This document shows, in pieces, positions 50,784 to 60,361 of a DNA stretch of 64,000 nt (positions within the stretch are counted from its first letter, which is position 1; the number at the start of each line of letters is the position of its first letter). The translations under genes were made by a program, and so were the position numbers. The DNA is from an uncultured Bdellovibrionales bacterium (lineage in GTDB: Bacteria; Bdellovibrionota; Bdellovibrionia; Bdellovibrionales; UBA1609): assembly GCA_938002015.1 (NCBI GenBank), contig CALLAU010000003.1, positions 130,084 to 194,083 of the forward strand. Reading direction: 5' to 3'. The notes below the pieces were generated by a model. That model did no database searches. It saw nothing but the letters and a program-made list of their open reading frames with translations, and was not told the DNA's origin.

Positions 50784-51155
50784 TTAATTTTGAGCAGGCT
50801 GCCTTGGAGGGTGGCCTTCTTGCATTTTTTTAAGTTCTTTTTCTAAAGAAGAAGGGTTTGATGACATGTTCTTTAATTCTTCTTTTAAAAGTTCTTTTGC
50901 TTGAGACTTTACCATTTTCATAAAAGCACTTTCACCAAAACGTGAACGAATCTCTTTAATTTGTTCAGGGCTTAACTCTAAAGACTCTTCATTTAAAGTC
51001 ATATGTTCTGTACCTAAAAACCTTACAGCAAAATTTCCTCTAACAAAATTCATGATTCTATCTTCAATAGTTTTTCCAAGAACACTAATTTGCATTAATG
51101 TCACAATACTTAAAGTTACTATAGAGTTTTTAATTACAAAATATAAAGTTCCCAT
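50784..51155 (-). CDS. Unrecognised membrane-anchored protein (123 aa)
   Basis: An N-terminal hydrophobic segment (SIVTLSIVTLMQISVL) precedes a charged, helical C-terminal part (KEIRSRFGESAFMKMVKSQAKELLKEELKNM) ending in a proline-rich tail. Co-oriented with the CheY-like gene, 13 bases upstream. No family recognised. Confidence 0.55.
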   Translation of the reverse strand: MGTLYFVIKNSIVTLSIVTLMQISVLGKTIEDRIMNFVRGNFAVRFLGTEHMTLNEESLELSPEQIKEIRSRFGESAFMKMVKSQAKELLKEELKNMSSNPSSLEKELKKMQEGHPPRQPAQN

Positions 51156-51168
51156 ATAAAAAAACCAA

Positions 51169-51552
51169 TTACCCTTTATTTTTTAAATCTTCAAGTTCAC
51201 CACTCATCACTTTATCTAAGTCCTCTAATGAAAAAGGCTTTCTTAAAAAAGTAGTCGCTCCAGCTTCAATGATTCTATCAACAACATCTCCGCCATCAAG
51301 TGTAGAAAGACCCACAATCGGAGTTTTACTAGAAAAAGCTCTAATTTGTCTTGTCGCTTCAATTCCACTTAAATTAGGCATAACGATATCCATAAAAACT
51401 AAATCTGGCATATTTTCTTTAAAGCTTTCAACAGCTTTTTCTCCATCTTCAGCCTCTAAAACCTCTTCTACAAAATCTATTTTACTTAAATGACCCTTTA
51501 TTATTTCTCTAATAAAAGGAGCGTCATCAACAATAAGAATCTTTTTATACAT
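51169..51552 (-). CDS. CheY-like single-domain response regulator
   Basis: 127 aa receiver domain with the acidic pair DD (9-10), phosphorylation site Asp 55 in VFMDIVMP, Ser/Thr in LSTLDG and the conserved Lys in LRKPFSLED. No output domain, so it acts by protein contact. Followed in the same direction by a membrane-anchored protein that may be its partner. No histidine kinase is adjacent. Confidence 0.93.
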   Translation of the reverse strand: MYKKILIVDDAPFIREIIKGHLSKIDFVEEVLEAEDGEKAVESFKENMPDLVFMDIVMPNLSGIEATRQIRAFSSKTPIVGLSTLDGGDVVDRIIEAGATTFLRKPFSLEDLDKVMSGELEDLKNKG

Positions 51553-51687
51553 CGACTCTTATACTAACAGTGAATACCTTAAACACACCAGCAATACTGC
51601 CGTGCAGACTCAAAAGGCTCGATTTAAGACTTGAACTAAGAAAGGCAAAACCTCAAAAACTGTACGTAAATGCAGCATTAAATTTTA

Positions 51688-52101
51688 TTAGTTTAAAAAC
51701 TTTTCATCAATAAACTTAAAAACCCCTTCTCGATTCACTAAAAAGAGTTTTCTCTCTCTTTTATGAAACACTAAGTACTGGAAGCTATCTTTCTTAAAAT
51801 AAATATACTTTGAAAAATCAACACCAAACTTCTTTGCCTCAACTGCATTAATATCAAGAATAAAACTCAAATTTTGTTCTTCATCCACTTGAGAGAAAAT
51901 ATTCTCAAACAATTCATCTTTTCCTGCAAATTGGCCAGTGTGTTTTAAAGAGGATTTCTGATACATTAGAGTCATCTTATGAACAGTTTCAATTTGGCTT
52001 AAAGCTACTTTCTTTTTAAAGTCTTTATACATAAGTGAGCCTATGAAAAGCCAATCACAAATAAAAATTACTGCAAAAATATATAAGTATTTTTTCTTCA
52101 T
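51688..52101 (-). CDS. Unrecognised membrane-anchored protein (137 aa)
   Basis: A hydrophobic N-terminal anchor (YLYIFAVIFICDWLFIGSLMY) and a soluble 110-residue extracytoplasmic part rich in Phe, Lys and Tyr. Same strand as the CheY-like gene but 135 bases apart. No domain recognised. It lies just 3' of the Rhs remnants. Confidence 0.55.
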   Translation of the reverse strand: MKKKYLYIFAVIFICDWLFIGSLMYKDFKKKVALSQIETVHKMTLMYQKSSLKHTGQFAGKDELFENIFSQVDEEQNLSFILDINAVEAKKFGVDFSKYIYFKKDSFQYLVFHKRERKLFLVNREGVFKFIDEKFLN

Positions 52102-52236
52102 TCAAAATCCTTAAAAAATATATAGCCACATTTAAGACCATCATAGTCTTTATATTTTTTACTTGAAAGAATTATCTTTCATTTAATTTAAAATCAATTT
52201 CTGTACTTATAGAAATATTTGCTTCGATATCAGGTA

Positions 52237-52620
52237 TTAAAAACTCACATTCTTTCCAAAATCATCGTAGCCAATCTCTTGAACGATTGAATTATCCTCT
52301 GCGTTTACTACCATTCTTACACTTCCAACATAATCTGTTACAAACTTATATCTGACTCCATCTCTTATCATATAATCTGGAACATTTATTCGCGTTCCAT
52401 AAATGTATTGAGTGAGGCTTGTGCCGTCTTCGTTTGTTTCTCCTTCAATTCTTATATCCTCATTGTAAATGTATCTGTAAAGTAATTATAGATTTGATAG
52501 TCAAGGTAACTACCAACAACACCCAATGGGCTCCTTCCTGTTATATCAATGAAGTTAATTTTGTAATTGCGGGCCAGAGCATTGCCAAATGAAATTTTTA
52601 AAGTAGACTTCAACACCACC
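52237..52620 (-). pseudogene. Scrambled Rhs remnants: frameshifted tip followed by a core fragment
   Basis: Reading the minus strand, a tip-like piece comes first (GGVEVYFKN, then after a frame change NALARNYKINFIDITGRSP). This parallels the GG...NLYSYAFNDPINYIDVNGESP end of the full-length Rhs protein at 54.3 kb. It is followed at once by a core fragment, 52478 down to 52254, that is nearly identical to 54742-54518 in the full-length gene (about nine differences in 225 bases by my count). It encodes residues equivalent to about 1046-1120 and stops at 52239. Core and tip order is reversed relative to an intact gene, and there is no start codon. The block is a degraded duplicate. Confidence 0.82.
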
Positions 52621-52621
52621 T

Positions 52622-53098
52622 TTAGAGGTTGGAATTTTCATCAAAGTGACTATATGTAGTAACTTGACGAGTCTGTTCAGGAAACATCGGAACCCAAATC
52701 TCTCGTTTTAGCGCTTGACCCGTATTAGAGAAAGTAATTCTTGATATATAAGAACTTGATTGCTCACCACCTTTTATTTCTAATAAGAACATTTCTCCAT
52801 TTTGAAAAAGCTTTGTACTTTTAATGTCTGTTAAATCGATGTAGACATCCAATGGCACTGGCTTTTTCTTATTATTATAGAACGACTTTATAGCTTTGAT
52901 ATAATTAATTGTTTTTGACTTAGAAAAACCCCAATACCCATTTAAGTTGCTAAATTTAGAGTTCTTTAGTTCAAAGTCAGCATAGTCCAGCTTGATTCTA
53001 AAATTTTTGATTGTTAAAGTCTCTGTCGGTATCTCTTTTTCTGAAGCAATAGCACAGCCAAGTTGAATAAGTACACAAAATAAGAAAATTCTTTTCAT
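52622..53098 (-). CDS. Exported candidate immunity lipoprotein for the adjacent Rhs tip
   Basis: 158 aa. The N-terminus is a lipoprotein-type signal (MKRIFLFCVLIQLGCAIAS; LQLGC-type lipobox with Cys 15). The mature part is a beta-rich domain without known motifs. It starts 2 bases after the stop of the DUF2778-like tip ORF on the same strand. A peptidoglycan-cutting toxin needs a periplasmic antidote, so its export fits an immunity role. This is inference from position and localisation; no immunity family is recognised. Ends right at the start of the Rhs remnant block. Confidence 0.6.
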   Translation of the reverse strand: MKRIFLFCVLIQLGCAIASEKEIPTETLTIKNFRIKLDYADFELKNSKFSNLNGYWGFSKSKTINYIKAIKSFYNNKKKPVPLDVYIDLTDIKSTKLFQNGEMFLLEIKGGEQSSSYISRITFSNTGQALKREIWVPMFPEQTRQVTTYSHFDENSNL

Positions 53099-53100
53099 TT

Positions 53101-53589
53101 TTACCTCACTATAAGCTGGTTATCACCGCTACCGTTAATTCTATTTCTTACATTTCGTGGGAGTATTATGCATCCCTCAGATCCTGTTTGATTTAATCTT
53201 GGGTTGTCCCCATGTATTTGAAAATTATCTCGACCAAATGTATTAGTACCAGGGTTTGGGGTTAGCGGGAGGACCCCTACTCCCGTATTTTCACTATTGA
53301 TTTGAGGGTTAATAGTATAGGAACCCCTAGGGATAGGCCCCTGAGAGCGCCTACTCTCTGCATTTGGATCGTTAACGAAACCAGGGGCGCCCGAGTAACC
53401 ATTCGAGCCTGATCCCGGTGTGATACGACCGTTATTACCCCTGTGTACAATATTCCCAGTTCTTTGATTATATTCCCAAGCTAAGCCGGTAGGATCAATC
53501 AGATTAATCGGATCACTATTAGCATACGAGTACAGATTTAAAAGCCCCCCATCAAACCCAATCGGATCAACACTTATCCATCTAGCCAA
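53101..53589 (-). CDS. Detached Rhs C-terminal tip with DUF2778/Tlde1-like L,D-transpeptidase domain
   Basis: 162 aa. It opens with [37 protein letters not shown], the conserved Rhs core end including the DPxGL cleavage motif. After it comes a domain with [35 protein letters not shown]: His and GCI motifs as in DUF2778 (Tlde1) effectors, where the Cys attacks peptidoglycan peptides. The only possible start is the TTG at 53589, inside the core part, with no ribosome site; Rhs similarity runs further upstream (YDAEL) and ends at a stop, so this looks like a silent spare tip. Base composition is clearly richer in G and C than its surroundings, a sign of transfer. Confidence 0.75.
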   Translation of the reverse strand: MARWISVDPIGFDGGLLNLYSYANSDPINLIDPTGLAWEYNQRTGNIVHRGNNGRITPGSGSNGYSGAPGFVNDPNAESRRSQGPIPRGSYTINPQINSENTGVGVLPLTPNPGTNTFGRDNFQIHGDNPRLNQTGSEGCIILPRNVRNRINGSGDNQLIVR

Positions 53590-53724
53590 TTCAGCATCAT
53601 AATGACTATTTAAACTTTTTAACTTGAAGGCGACACCTCGCTTAAATAATTGAAAACATTAACTGTTTAGAGTTTATTACAAAAATTGCGGCCGTCAAAT
53701 TTTTTGCATTTTACTGGGCTTTTG

Positions 53725-53954
53725 AAAATTTTCGGCCACTTTTTGGCCTCCATTTATAGCTTTCCAAACTCTCCCACTTTTGCATCTTCGAACTGATAAA
53801 AAAGTTGTAAGAATTTTTCTAAACTTCTCTCTTGATTTTTCAGATCCTAAATCAATCACTTCTCTAAACAAGGGCTGAATGGCCACGCCGCTTTTCGGTG
53901 AAAAGCGGCTCAATTTTTTGGATCTTTAAAAATTTTTGGCCTTTTTTTGGCCTC
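53725..53954. repeat. Segment bounded by direct repeats with a strong hairpin
   Basis: A 26-base motif at 53725-53750 (AAAATTTTCGGCCACTTTTT then GGCCTC) recurs at 53929-53954 with about four differences. Between them lies a perfect 9-base stem GCCGCTTTT / AAAAGCGGC at 53887-53909, loop of 5. A 72-codon minus-strand frame (53695-53913) across it looks accidental. The segment separates the spare tip from the intact Rhs gene. Confidence 0.55.
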
Positions 53955-53961
53955 TAAAATA

Positions 53962-54081
53962 TCATTCTGCTATTATTTGCTCGGTCTGAGAACACTTCCA
54001 AACTAACATCTCACACGCTAAGCCAAGTGATAAAACCAATAAAACAATACCTATAATGTCTTTTTTCTTAATTTTTCTCAT
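53962..54081 (-). CDS. Tiny membrane protein coupled to the Rhs 3' end (39 aa), candidate immunity protein
   Basis: A 39-codon frame, MRKIKKKDIIGIVLLVLSLG then LACEMLVWKCSQTEQIIAE, starts on an ATG that overlaps the TGA stop of the Rhs gene (ATGA), so it would be translated by reinitiation. It has a basic N-terminus, a single hydrophobic segment (about residues 9-23) and two cysteines. Its position immediately after an Rhs tip is the usual place of an immunity gene, and the tip itself carries a hydrophobic segment. Too short for family recognition. Function is inferred from position only. Confidence 0.55.
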   Translation of the reverse strand: MRKIKKKDIIGIVLLVLSLGLACEMLVWKCSQTEQIIAE

Positions 54082-57000
54082 CTTACACCTGCTATCGCTC
54101 TTTTAAGAAACTTATTTCTAGGAACATCATTTCTATTTCTATCACCTGGCTCACACTTGTTTTTTGGAGGAAACAACTTATCTTTAAACTCATCAAACTG
54201 CTGCATTCTTTCAATTCTTCTAAAAGGGTCCGTATAAATGTAGTAGGCATCTACTAAGAGTAAGCTTCCAAATATCACAGCTCCAACAATAATTGGAGAC
54301 TCTCCATTCACGTCAATATAGTTTATGGGATCATTAAAAGCGTACGAGTAGAGATTCGTCGTGCCACCCTCAAACCTAATCGGATCAACAGAAATCCACC
54401 GAGCAAGCTCTGCATCATACTCTCTAGCTCCAAATCTCACTAACTTCGTATCAATATCATAAAGCCCACCAGCAAAATAAAATGGCTGAAAACCTGGGCT
54501 CGTGTCACTTAACACTCTTCCAAAATCATCGTAGTCAATCTCTTGAACGATTGAGTTATCCTCTGCGTTTACTACCATTCTTACACTTCCAACATAATCT
54601 GTTACAAACTTATATCTTACACCATCTCTAACCATATAATCTGGAACGTTTATTCGCGTTCCATAGATGTATTGAGTGAGGCTTGTACCGTCTTCGTTTG
54701 TTTCTCCTTCAATTCTTATATCCTCATTGTAAATGTATCTGTTAGTGAAAACACCGTTTTTTAATCTTACTATTCTTCTTCCTAGACCATCGTTGATGTA
54801 AGAGACCGTGTCAGTTGTGCTTGATACTGTATCTGTAATTCTTGCCTCTTTTAAAGCGCCTAATGAACTATGGTCATACTCTGTTTCAATATTTGTAACT
54901 GTATCTATCTTTTTTATGAGGTTTCCAAAGTCATCATGATCAAAAACGTATGAACCATATGTCTTTATTCTATCTGCTTCATCATATGTGCCTGTTGTTG
55001 TTATGATTCCAGATTCTTTCTCCTCTAACCTATTTCCATTAGGGTCATAGGTGTATTCTTTATAGACTTGGTTATCTTTTAAAACTCTTTTTAGCTTTCC
55101 TTGCTGATCATAGACGTATCTGTATCTTGTTTCTTGGCTGTTTTTTATTTCTCTTCTAACTAAAATTCTTCCTAAATCATCTCTAATATAAATTTCTTTA
55201 AAAAGTTCAGTAAGATCTTCTAAGAAAGTTCTTCTTAATCTTAATTCTCCATAATCATTATTATAAACAAGAGCCTCTCTTACTTCATTTAAAATAAGGG
55301 TTTTTGGAAAACCTGATTCAACATTTCTGTTAATAACTAAATCCCCTACTTTTCTTAAAAGCTCATCTTCATCATAACGGTATCTTGCAATTGATGTGAT
55401 GTCTGTTTCCCTTGCTCTAACTCTTTTTTGATCTACTTTTAATTTCTTATAAATCGTGATGTTGTCACTTGTAATATTATTATACGAAATATTTGTGTTT
55501 CTTAAAAGATCATTATTATAAGCAAAACCTGTTCTCATTCCATTTGGATGAAACACAGCCTGAAGCTGATCAGTGCTTGATTTATAATTTCTAATGTACC
55601 TTCCTTCAGGAGAATCTATAAATTTTAAATAGCCCGTATTTGCTTGATAGGTATAATCTATTACTTCACCGTTTGGTCTTTCAATTTTTGTTAACCTGTA
55701 ATCATCATCATAAGAATACTTAATCTCTTTTTTTGCCTCTCCATTAATTGAAGGAATAAGGTATTTTCTTAAATCATTAAAGAGTTCACTTATAAAAACA
55801 TGAAAAGGTTTTCCTGGAGGTTTTACTCCACTGATGTTTCCGTTTGTATCGTACCTAAGTTTTGACACTTTCCCTGAATTATTTATTTCTATTGGTCTAG
55901 AGTTCTCATCATAGATAAAACTTGTCACCCTTCCAAGAGGGTTCGTGTATGAATCAAGCTCATTCTCTAAGTTATAATTATACGTCCATGTTCTTACACC
56001 TTGGGTGATAGAAGAAAGCCTTCCAAAAGCATCATAAACATAATCCACTGGTAAAAAGTTAGCCTGACTTGTTTGAATGATTTGATTAAAATCATTGTAC
56101 TTTATTTTTGATATTCTGCTAAGTGGAGTGGCATATGTGGTTTCTCTATTTACTCCACTGTAGTTTTCTTGCCAGCTTCTTTGGTCAAAACTTATAAGGC
56201 TTGTTCTACTAATAAGGTTAAAGAAGTCTAGATTACTTACATTTTCTCCTGAATCTATACTAATGGTTTCATCCATTAAACCTGTTTTAATATTAATACT
56301 TTGAGCTCTTCCTGTATGCCCCTCAAATCTTTCAAAATTGTCATAGTTAATTTCATAAGAATAACCATCAGCCTCTGTATAAGTTGTTGAAAGTTCAGGC
56401 GTATCTAGAAAAGTTTTACTTGTACCTGAAGAGTTTAGTACAGATCTACTCACTCCTCCATCACCATCAAAAGCATTATTATAAACAGTTTCTAAGCCTT
56501 CTTTTGTAGTTCGTTTAATTATAATTGAATTTTCAAATTCATCTAAAATCTCATAAACTGATTTAAAACCGGTGTTATTTCTATCTTCTAAAAGCCTGCC
56601 ATCAAGAGTGTAGGAGAAGGTTGATACTTTTCCTCTTGGCTCAGTAAACGTCTGCATTAAACCATCAACAAGGTAAGTGGCTTGGTGAGTGTTTCCAGCT
56701 GGGTCTGTAATACTTTCTAGATAACCCTCTAAGTTTAAAGTAGCTGTTGTAACCTTTCCTCCAACAGATGTGATAGTGAAAGTATTTGCACTTGGTCTAT
56801 TAATAAGAACTTCTCGCCCGTAAGAGTCTGTAATAGAAACAAGTTCACTGTTTTGATTATAAGAAAAACTTAAGAGCAGAGCTCCTGTTTTTGCTGATCT
56901 TGTTTGATAGTGAGTGCCATCAAGATTAAAAACAAAAACTCTTTCCCCGTCTTTTGCAGCGACAGCATATTTTCTATCATCTAACAAAGAGGTTTTTTCT

Positions 57001-57878
57001 TTTTTATTTATAGGTTTTATAAAACTAGGGGCCACTGCAGGCGGCTGACGACGAGGTTCTTCTTTTTCATAAGTTCCATCTGGTTTTTCTATAAGAATAA
57101 AAGCAAAAATTTTCTCTGCTGATCCATCTCCTCTATATAAGGTATTTCCCTCTACATCTAAAAAATGATGCTCACTTAAAGTCCACCCACCTAAACCAAA
57201 AAGCTTTGGATTATAAGCTCCAATAGATCTAATATAACGCCCTCTTTGCTGAGGTTGTTTGTCAGAGTATTCATATCTTAAAATAATTTCTGCTGAGAGT
57301 GGGGCTATGATCTCCTCTCCAGCTCTGTTTAAACCATTCCAAGTAAAACTAAAATCACTCACACTGCCTGGTAGGTATTCTGTTATATCACTCTCCCCGC
57401 CCCACATGTTTTCAACAACAATTTTTGTAACATTCTCTTCATTAACTTCAGGATCAAGAGGTTCGAGCAAAGGGAGTTTAAAAGTATAATTTTTTAACCT
57501 TCCTTTAACCCTATCACTCATATAATGAAGCCTCATATCAGTACCTATAAGCTCAACACTTTCCCCTACACTTAACTCATCAACATTAATAACAGAGCCA
57601 CACTCTCTTCTTGGAAGACGAGAGTTAGGTCCACCACCTCCTTCAGGAGAAGGGTTAGCGTAAGTTGAAGAGCACACAATAGCTGGAAAGCTTTGATCTG
57701 GGTTAGATGCAAATTTAACCGTTTCTATAAGGTCGCAACCTGTTTCAAGGTAATCAGCTGAGTAAGAATAGGTGATTGTTTCTGTATTTTCTTTAGTCTG
57801 ATAACCACATCCACATGCAAAAGCTTTTATTTGAAAGACTGATATAAAGAAAAGTACAATAAGATATATAAGTTTCAT
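54078..57878 (-). CDS. Exported Rhs protein with YD repeats and a short variable C-terminal tip
   Basis: 1266 aa. A signal peptide (FFISVFQIKAFA) is followed by a cysteine-containing N-terminal domain, then a segment with LGGWTLSEHHFLDVEGNTLYRGDG typical of Rhs/teneurin-type YD-shell starts. Many tyrosine-aspartate repeats follow, such as YDAFGRLSSITQG, YDENSRPIEINNSG, YDQQGKLKRVLKD and YDPNGNRLEEKES. The core ends [19 protein letters not shown]...NLYSYAFNDPINYIDVNG, the conserved Rhs end, with VNG replacing the usual PxG. The last 77 residues are the tip: a hydrophobic stretch (IIVGAVIFGSLLLVDAYYIY) and a basic, cysteine-containing tail, no known toxin motif. No PAAR or T6SS component is nearby, so export is probably through Sec plus an unknown surface route. 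Confidence 0.88.
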   Translation of the reverse strand: MKLIYLIVLFFISVFQIKAFACGCGYQTKENTETITYSYSADYLETGCDLIETVKFASNPDQSFPAIVCSSTYANPSPEGGGGPNSRLPRRECGSVINVDELSVGESVELIGTDMRLHYMSDRVKGRLKNYTFKLPLLEPLDPEVNEENVTKIVVENMWGGESDITEYLPGSVSDFSFTWNGLNRAGEEIIAPLSAEIILRYEYSDKQPQQRGRYIRSIGAYNPKLFGLGGWTLSEHHFLDVEGNTLYRGDGSAEKIFAFILIEKPDGTYEKEEPRRQPPAVAPSFIKPINKKEKTSLLDDRKYAVAAKDGERVFVFNLDGTHYQTRSAKTGALLLSFSYNQNSELVSITDSYGREVLINRPSANTFTITSVGGKVTTATLNLEGYLESITDPAGNTHQATYLVDGLMQTFTEPRGKVSTFSYTLDGRLLEDRNNTGFKSVYEILDEFENSIIIKRTTKEGLETVYNNAFDGDGGVSRSVLNSSGTSKTFLDTPELSTTYTEADGYSYEINYDNFERFEGHTGRAQSINIKTGLMDETISIDSGENVSNLDFFNLISRTSLISFDQRSWQENYSGVNRETTYATPLSRISKIKYNDFNQIIQTSQANFLPVDYVYDAFGRLSSITQGVRTWTYNYNLENELDSYTNPLGRVTSFIYDENSRPIEINNSGKVSKLRYDTNGNISGVKPPGKPFHVFISELFNDLRKYLIPSINGEAKKEIKYSYDDDYRLTKIERPNGEVIDYTYQANTGYLKFIDSPEGRYIRNYKSSTDQLQAVFHPNGMRTGFAYNNDLLRNTNISYNNITSDNITIYKKLKVDQKRVRARETDITSIARYRYDEDELLRKVGDLVINRNVESGFPKTLILNEVREALVYNNDYGELRLRRTFLEDLTELFKEIYIRDDLGRILVRREIKNSQETRYRYVYDQQGKLKRVLKDNQVYKEYTYDPNGNRLEEKESGIITTTGTYDEADRIKTYGSYVFDHDDFGNLIKKIDTVTNIETEYDHSSLGALKEARITDTVSSTTDTVSYINDGLGRRIVRLKNGVFTNRYIYNEDIRIEGETNEDGTSLTQYIYGTRINVPDYMVRDGVRYKFVTDYVGSVRMVVNAEDNSIVQEIDYDDFGRVLSDTSPGFQPFYFAGGLYDIDTKLVRFGAREYDAELARWISVDPIRFEGGTTNLYSYAFNDPINYIDVNGESPIIVGAVIFGSLLLVDAYYIYTDPFRRIERMQQFDEFKDKLFPPKNKCEPGDRNRNDVPRNKFLKRAIAGVR

Positions 57879-57983
57879 GATTTAAACCCTACCCTTTTTA
57901 ATTATTTATAAACAACTTATGTTTTATTTGTTTAGCATGTGAAAACGTTAAAACATTTTAGTAAAAAGACAGATAAAAAATTT

Positions 57984-58052
57984 AAAAACAGGACTTTGAT
58001 TTTAAATAAATCTTAAAAACAACTTCTTTTTAAGGCAAAAGCCCCTGTTTTT
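57984..58052. other. Long-range stem in the leader of the Rhs gene
   Basis: AAAAACAGG at 57984-57992 pairs perfectly with CCTGTTTTT at 58044-58052, and adjoining CTTTG / CAAAAG extend the stem. On the minus strand the 3' arm runs into TTTTTAAATTTTTT, so this can act as a terminator or attenuator 100 bases before the Rhs start codon. Otherwise the gap 57879-58098 is plain AT-rich sequence. Confidence 0.45.
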
Positions 58053-58098
58053 AAACCTTTTAGGTTTAATTCAATTTTTTCCTCTAAAAGATTAGCTT

Positions 58099-58139
58099 AA
58101 AAAAAAAGCCCCACTTTTTTAAAGCAAGGCTCTTTTTTT
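58099..58139 (-). terminator. Rho-independent terminator after groEL
   Basis: On the minus strand AAAAAGAGCC...GGGCTTTTTTTTT closes a stem with internal CTTT/AAAG pairs, 33 bases past the groEL stop. Confidence 0.65.
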
Positions 58140-58171
58140 AGTATTAGTAAATGGATTGATGTTTTTTATAC

Positions 58172-59848
<1,677 letters not shown>

Positions 59849-59894
59849 TTATAAATTTAAATTTAAAATATTTTTGCAATTTTTAAGTTTTTAC

Positions 59895-60194
59895 TTACTG
59901 ACAAATTCCTAAAACATCTTCTTCTCTCATCATAAGATACTCATGGCCATCAAGCTTTAGCTCAGTTCCAGAATACTTACCAAAAAGAATTTGGTCTCCA
60001 ACTTTAACTTCTAAAGGAACTTTCTTTCCATCATCAGTAGTTCTTCCACCACCAGCTGCTACGATCTCGCCTCTTTGTGGCTTTTCTTTTGCTGAATCAG
60101 GAATAAAAATTCCACCTGCTGTTTTTTGATCTTCTTCTACTCTTTTAACCAAGATACGGTCGTTTAATGGAGTAACATTAACTTTATTAGACAT
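59895..60194 (-). CDS. groES: Co-chaperonin GroES
   Basis: 99 aa, slightly longer than the usual 95-97. Landmarks: [15 protein letters not shown] at the N-terminus, the mobile loop [27 protein letters not shown], and [28 protein letters not shown]. It caps GroEL and is the first gene of the operon. AGGAGG lies just upstream. The heat-shock promoter upstream is described separately. Confidence 0.97.
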   Translation of the reverse strand: MSNKVNVTPLNDRILVKRVEEDQKTAGGIFIPDSAKEKPQRGEIVAAGGGRTTDDGKKVPLEVKVGDQILFGKYSGTELKLDGHEYLMMREEDVLGICQ

Positions 60195-60240
60195 TTATAA
60201 GCCTCCTATAGCGTCATCATGTTTATATTGTGTTTTCTTA

Positions 60241-60254
60241 GAGCTTTTAAGCTC
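60241..60254. repeat. Perfect palindrome in the groES leader
   Basis: GAGCTTTTAAGCTC, 14 bases, within the 5' untranslated region, about 45 bases from the groES start. Could be an operator or a small RNA hairpin. It is not the CIRCE element (TTAGCACTC-N9-GAGTGCTAA), which I looked for and did not find. Confidence 0.3.
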
Positions 60255-60288
60255 AATTATTAAACTTCTTATTTTTTAAACATCCTCA

Positions 60289-60316
60289 ATATGGAGGTGC
60301 CAGCCTAGGAGTCAAG
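60289..60316 (-). promoter_or_regulatory. Sigma-32-type heat-shock promoter of groES-groEL
   Basis: On the minus strand CTTGAC (60316-60311), 14-base spacer, CTCCATAT (60296-60289). The sigma-32 consensus is CTTGAAA with CCCCATNT at about 13-14 bases, so both boxes match closely. It lies some 95 bases before the groES ATG. Confidence 0.6.
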
Positions 60317-60361
60317 GCCGGCTAAAGAGAAAATATTGTTTTTTTAAAAACTTAAATATTA

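Noticed and set aside
52102..52236. Gap beside the Rhs remnants, searched for a tRNA or attachment site as insertion point
   Set aside because: No tRNA, integrase or clear direct repeat bounding the whole Rhs locus was found; only AT-rich sequence is visible.
53695..53913. 72-codon minus-strand frame starting MSRFSPKSG
   Set aside because: It crosses the perfect hairpin and one of the direct repeats, and shows no domain, signal peptide or ribosome site. I treat the segment as a repeat or noncoding element.
60195..60361. CIRCE element expected before groES
   Set aside because: The sequence TTAGCACTC-N9-GAGTGCTAA is not present; only an unrelated GAGCTTTTAAGCTC palindrome is found.
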